Below, in pieces: positions 42,401 through 44,238 of a stretch of 44,238 bases of DNA (position 1 is the stretch's first letter; each line of letters begins with the position of its first letter). The notes beneath the pieces were generated by a model. The model had not been told where the DNA came from, ran no database searches, and saw only the letters and a list, made by a program, of their open reading frames with translations. The DNA comes from Balamuthia mandrillaris (lineage: Eukaryota > Discosea > Longamoebia > Balamuthiidae): the NCBI GenBank assembly GCA_031835245.1, contig JAVKOQ010000394.1, positions 1 through 44,238 on the forward strand, in the 5' to 3' direction. A program made the translations under genes and the position numbers.

Positions 42401-43535
42401 ACCAACCAAAGCATAACGAACTGTCCCGTTGTTCCCAAGAAAAAGAAACACAAGAAGCATTTCTCAGATCTGATGACACTCAAAATTCTAGATTTGAAGG
42501 ATGAAAAAGACAAAGACAAGGACAAGGAGGAATCCGTTCGTCACCGACAAACCTTTGTGGACCAAGTTCGGATTACTTTTCTCAAAATCTCACCAGAGGA
42601 GCTCGCCTCTCAACTCACGATCATCGAACAGAGCATTTTCCGAGATATATCCCCGTTAGAACTACTTTTTGGTGGCTGGAAGAAAGCCAACAAGAAAGAG
42701 CTAACACCAAACATCGTCAGGCTCATAGATTGGTTCAATAAGGTTTGCGCAGTTTCAAAACTAGCTTCTCAATTGGGCTCTAATGCTTTGTTGCCGCTAA
42801 ACGAAAACAGATAACGCGTTGGGTAGCCTCGGAGGTGGTCACCAGTTCCAACCTAAAGCTGCGAATCAGGGTGCTGACTCGCTTTATTCAAACTGCAGAG
42901 GTATCGTTGTTTGTAGAGATTTTCATTACCCTTCCTTTACCTCTTTGCCTCATACGTTTTCCCATTCAGGAATGTGTCAAGCTGCAAAATTATAATGCAA
43001 CCAACGAAATCATCTCGGCTTTGCAACTCACATGCGTGTCACGTCTAAAACAAACATGGCGGGGGCTTAAGGCTACTGATTTGGCCACCTTCACGAGATT
43101 GTCTGAACTTATGAGCCGTGAAGACAATTATCGAAACTATCGTGAGAGTCTATCCTTGGCAGCCACTCCTCGTTTGCCTTACATTGGTCAGTGTTGAACT
43201 TCCTCTTTTCTTTTTGGTGATAGTTTATGGTGGTTGCTAACAGTACTCTCCTCCTTCGTTTCATAAATGTAGGCCTTCATTTGGCAGATATACTGTCACT
43301 ATTGGAGATATCGACGTGGGTGCAGTCGCCAAAGGATGCCTCTAAGAAGCACGTCAACTTCCAAAAGATGCGGAATATCGAGCGGGCAGCCAAGCCCATT
43401 CTCAGCTGCTATACCAATCCTCCCTACGAGATCAAGACCATATACAACATCCAAAGGTTCCTCATGCAGGATCTCATAACACTGGACGAGGCCAAGCTCT
43501 TTGAAGCTTCCAAAGCTTGCGAGCCCTCCAAGTGA
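39437..43535 (+). CDS. SH3-REM-CDC25 Ras guanine-nucleotide exchange factor, 1234 aa
   Basis: Exons 39437-41739, 41816-41896, 41937-42132, 42188-42742, 42811-42900, 42970-43186 and 43273-43535 close in phase. The first 560 residues are disordered and Ser/Pro/Gln/Arg-rich, with many RxxS-type phosphorylation-like sites. An SH3 domain follows (about 568-637: YMAMYGFKAQRTGDLTLRKG, WWHGETIDGRRGLFPSNYVE) with a 20-residue insert between its strands. The REM (RasGEF_N) domain starts at about 705. A Lys/Glu-rich linker leads to the CDC25 catalytic domain at about 977-1225 (ISPEELASQLTIIEQSIFRD, FNKITRWVASEVV, RNYRESLSLAATPRLPYIGL). An SH3 domain in front of a RasGEF is the Cdc25/Ste6 fungal arrangement; amoebozoan RasGEFs carry varied partners. 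It probably activates a Ras-type GTPase at the plasma membrane. Confidence 0.93.
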
Positions 43536-43657
43536 CGGCCGCCATACCTTCAACTCGCCTCTGTCTTCTCTTCACGCAAATGTTGTGTGTTTATGTTATT
43601 TTTTTTTTTTTTTGGTATTGTGTACATCACCATCATCAAATATATCTTTGCCCCGCC

Positions 43658-44182
43658 CTACGATGACCCCAAGTCAAGCTGATACCGTAGAACCGTCATA
43701 AGAGGGCGCGAAGGCGGTCCTGCCACAACTTCCTCGCTAACCCGTTTGAAGCCCATTTTCTGGTAGAGCCGCCAAGCGTTTTCCATCCTCTCTTTCAACG
43801 TCACTAATTTCAAGCGAGGCGCCCCAACGCGGCGTGCATCGTCGATCGCTAGTTGTAGCAGCCGCTTGCCCAGGCCTCTGCCTCTCCACGTCGGCCGCAC
43901 ACTGAGTGCCTCCAGCAACCAGACGCCCTCTTCCTCGGTGGGCGCAATACAAGCACACCCCACGATAGCACCGCTATGCTTATCGATGGCCACTTGGTGA
44001 CGTCCTTCCGCGAAGGAGCTGTCCTCCATGAGGTGTGCAAAGTCCGAAGGGACGTCCTTCAGCTGCTCCAACCATTCCTCTGCACTGTCCTCGCTCAGTG
44101 CCAAATGGTTTTGAATGACTAGGGCGGCCACTGCCGCTCGCTCCTCTGCTTTAGCGTGCCTTATCTCTACCTCCTCCTGCAT
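43658..44182 (-). CDS. GNAT-family N-acetyltransferase
   Basis: A single-exon acetyl-CoA-dependent acyltransferase of unknown substrate, about 174 residues from the ATG at 44182. The GNAT fold is recognisable: an N-terminal strand (VEIRHAKAEERAAVAALVIQ), strand 4 with GVWLLEALSVRPTWRGRGLG (motif A, the R-G-R-G-L-G pyrophosphate loop) and the closing ENAWRLYQKMGFKRVSEEVV. The frame stays open upstream to the window edge (codons for GRITAPRKKEV precede the ATG), so an upstream exon or start outside the window is possible. It is convergent with the RasGEF gene, with stops 122 bp apart. Confidence 0.88.
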   Translation of the reverse strand: MQEEVEIRHAKAEERAAVAALVIQNHLALSEDSAEEWLEQLKDVPSDFAHLMEDSSFAEGRHQVAIDKHSGAIVGCACIAPTEEEGVWLLEALSVRPTWRGRGLGKRLLQLAIDDARRVGAPRLKLVTLKERMENAWRLYQKMGFKRVSEEVVAGPPSRPLMTVLRYQLDLGSS

Positions 44183-44238
44183 CACCTCCTTTTTCCGTGG
44201 CGCTGTAATGCGACCACCACCACTTAGTTCTTCTTCTT

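Noticed and set aside
1-44238. tRNA, rRNA, CRISPR or retroelement signals
   Set aside because: None seen on either strand; the simple repeats have no spacer structure and no reverse-transcriptase or integrase motifs appear.

Overview
This window is nuclear DNA from a single-celled eukaryote. Nearly every gene is split by short GT-AG introns (mostly 40-200 bp, the longest about 1 kb). Genes alternate strands at spacings of 80-700 bp, and pyrimidine-rich microsatellites fill many introns. The gene set (TRRAP/Tra1, MED11, FANCE, Apollo/SNM1, Rap-GAP, SH3-RasGEF, Rab5) looks like a free-living unikont, probably an amoebozoan. That assignment is inference; nothing here fixes the species. I saw no tRNA, rRNA or CRISPR, and no virus-like element.

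Layout. 1-3422 (+): 3' part of TRRAP/Tra1, a SAGA/NuA4 scaffold. 3524-4168 (-): Mediator subunit MED11. 4384-8585 (+): prolyl oligopeptidase in 13 exons, one intron being a ~1 kb CT-rich repeat. 8757-9536 (-): mitochondrial ribosomal protein uL29m/MRPL47. 10249-11816 (+): protein with seven CCHC zinc knuckles. 11907-13789 (-): EngB/GTPBP8 GTPase. 13875-15531 (-): Rbd2-type rhomboid protease with an apparent Cdc48/p97-binding SHP box. 15707-15952 (+): small Cys/His/Trp-rich protein. 16136-17294 (-): Rab5-family GTPase, head to head with a Rap-GAP at 17761-19905 (+). 20626-21637 (+): secreted protein of unknown family. 21890-23814 (-): Apollo/DCLRE1B nuclease.

23948-35828 holds two same-strand paralogues, each a PH domain followed by a very long coiled coil (copy A about 1745 aa, copy B about 793 aa). 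They share blocks of near-identical DNA separated by diverged sequence, a pattern expected from gene conversion. Between them lie a small unrecognised gene (30028-30641, +) and a zinc-finger gene that resembles a DNA transposase (30451-32711, -); these two overlap tail to tail. 36049-38715 (+): FANCE, the Fanconi core-complex subunit. 39437-43535 (+): SH3-REM-CDC25 Ras exchange factor. 43658-44182 (-): GNAT acetyltransferase.

Several genes share broad themes: transcription co-activators (TRRAP, MED11), mitochondrial translation (MRPL47, GTPBP8), small-GTPase signalling (Rab5, Rap-GAP, RasGEF) and interstrand-crosslink repair (Apollo, FANCE). Their order looks like ordinary eukaryotic neighbourhood rather than operons. 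Exon joins were worked out by hand from GT/AG sites, codon phase and remembered family sequences. Every gene given a length in residues, apart from the partial TRRAP, closes in phase, but no transcript data were available.
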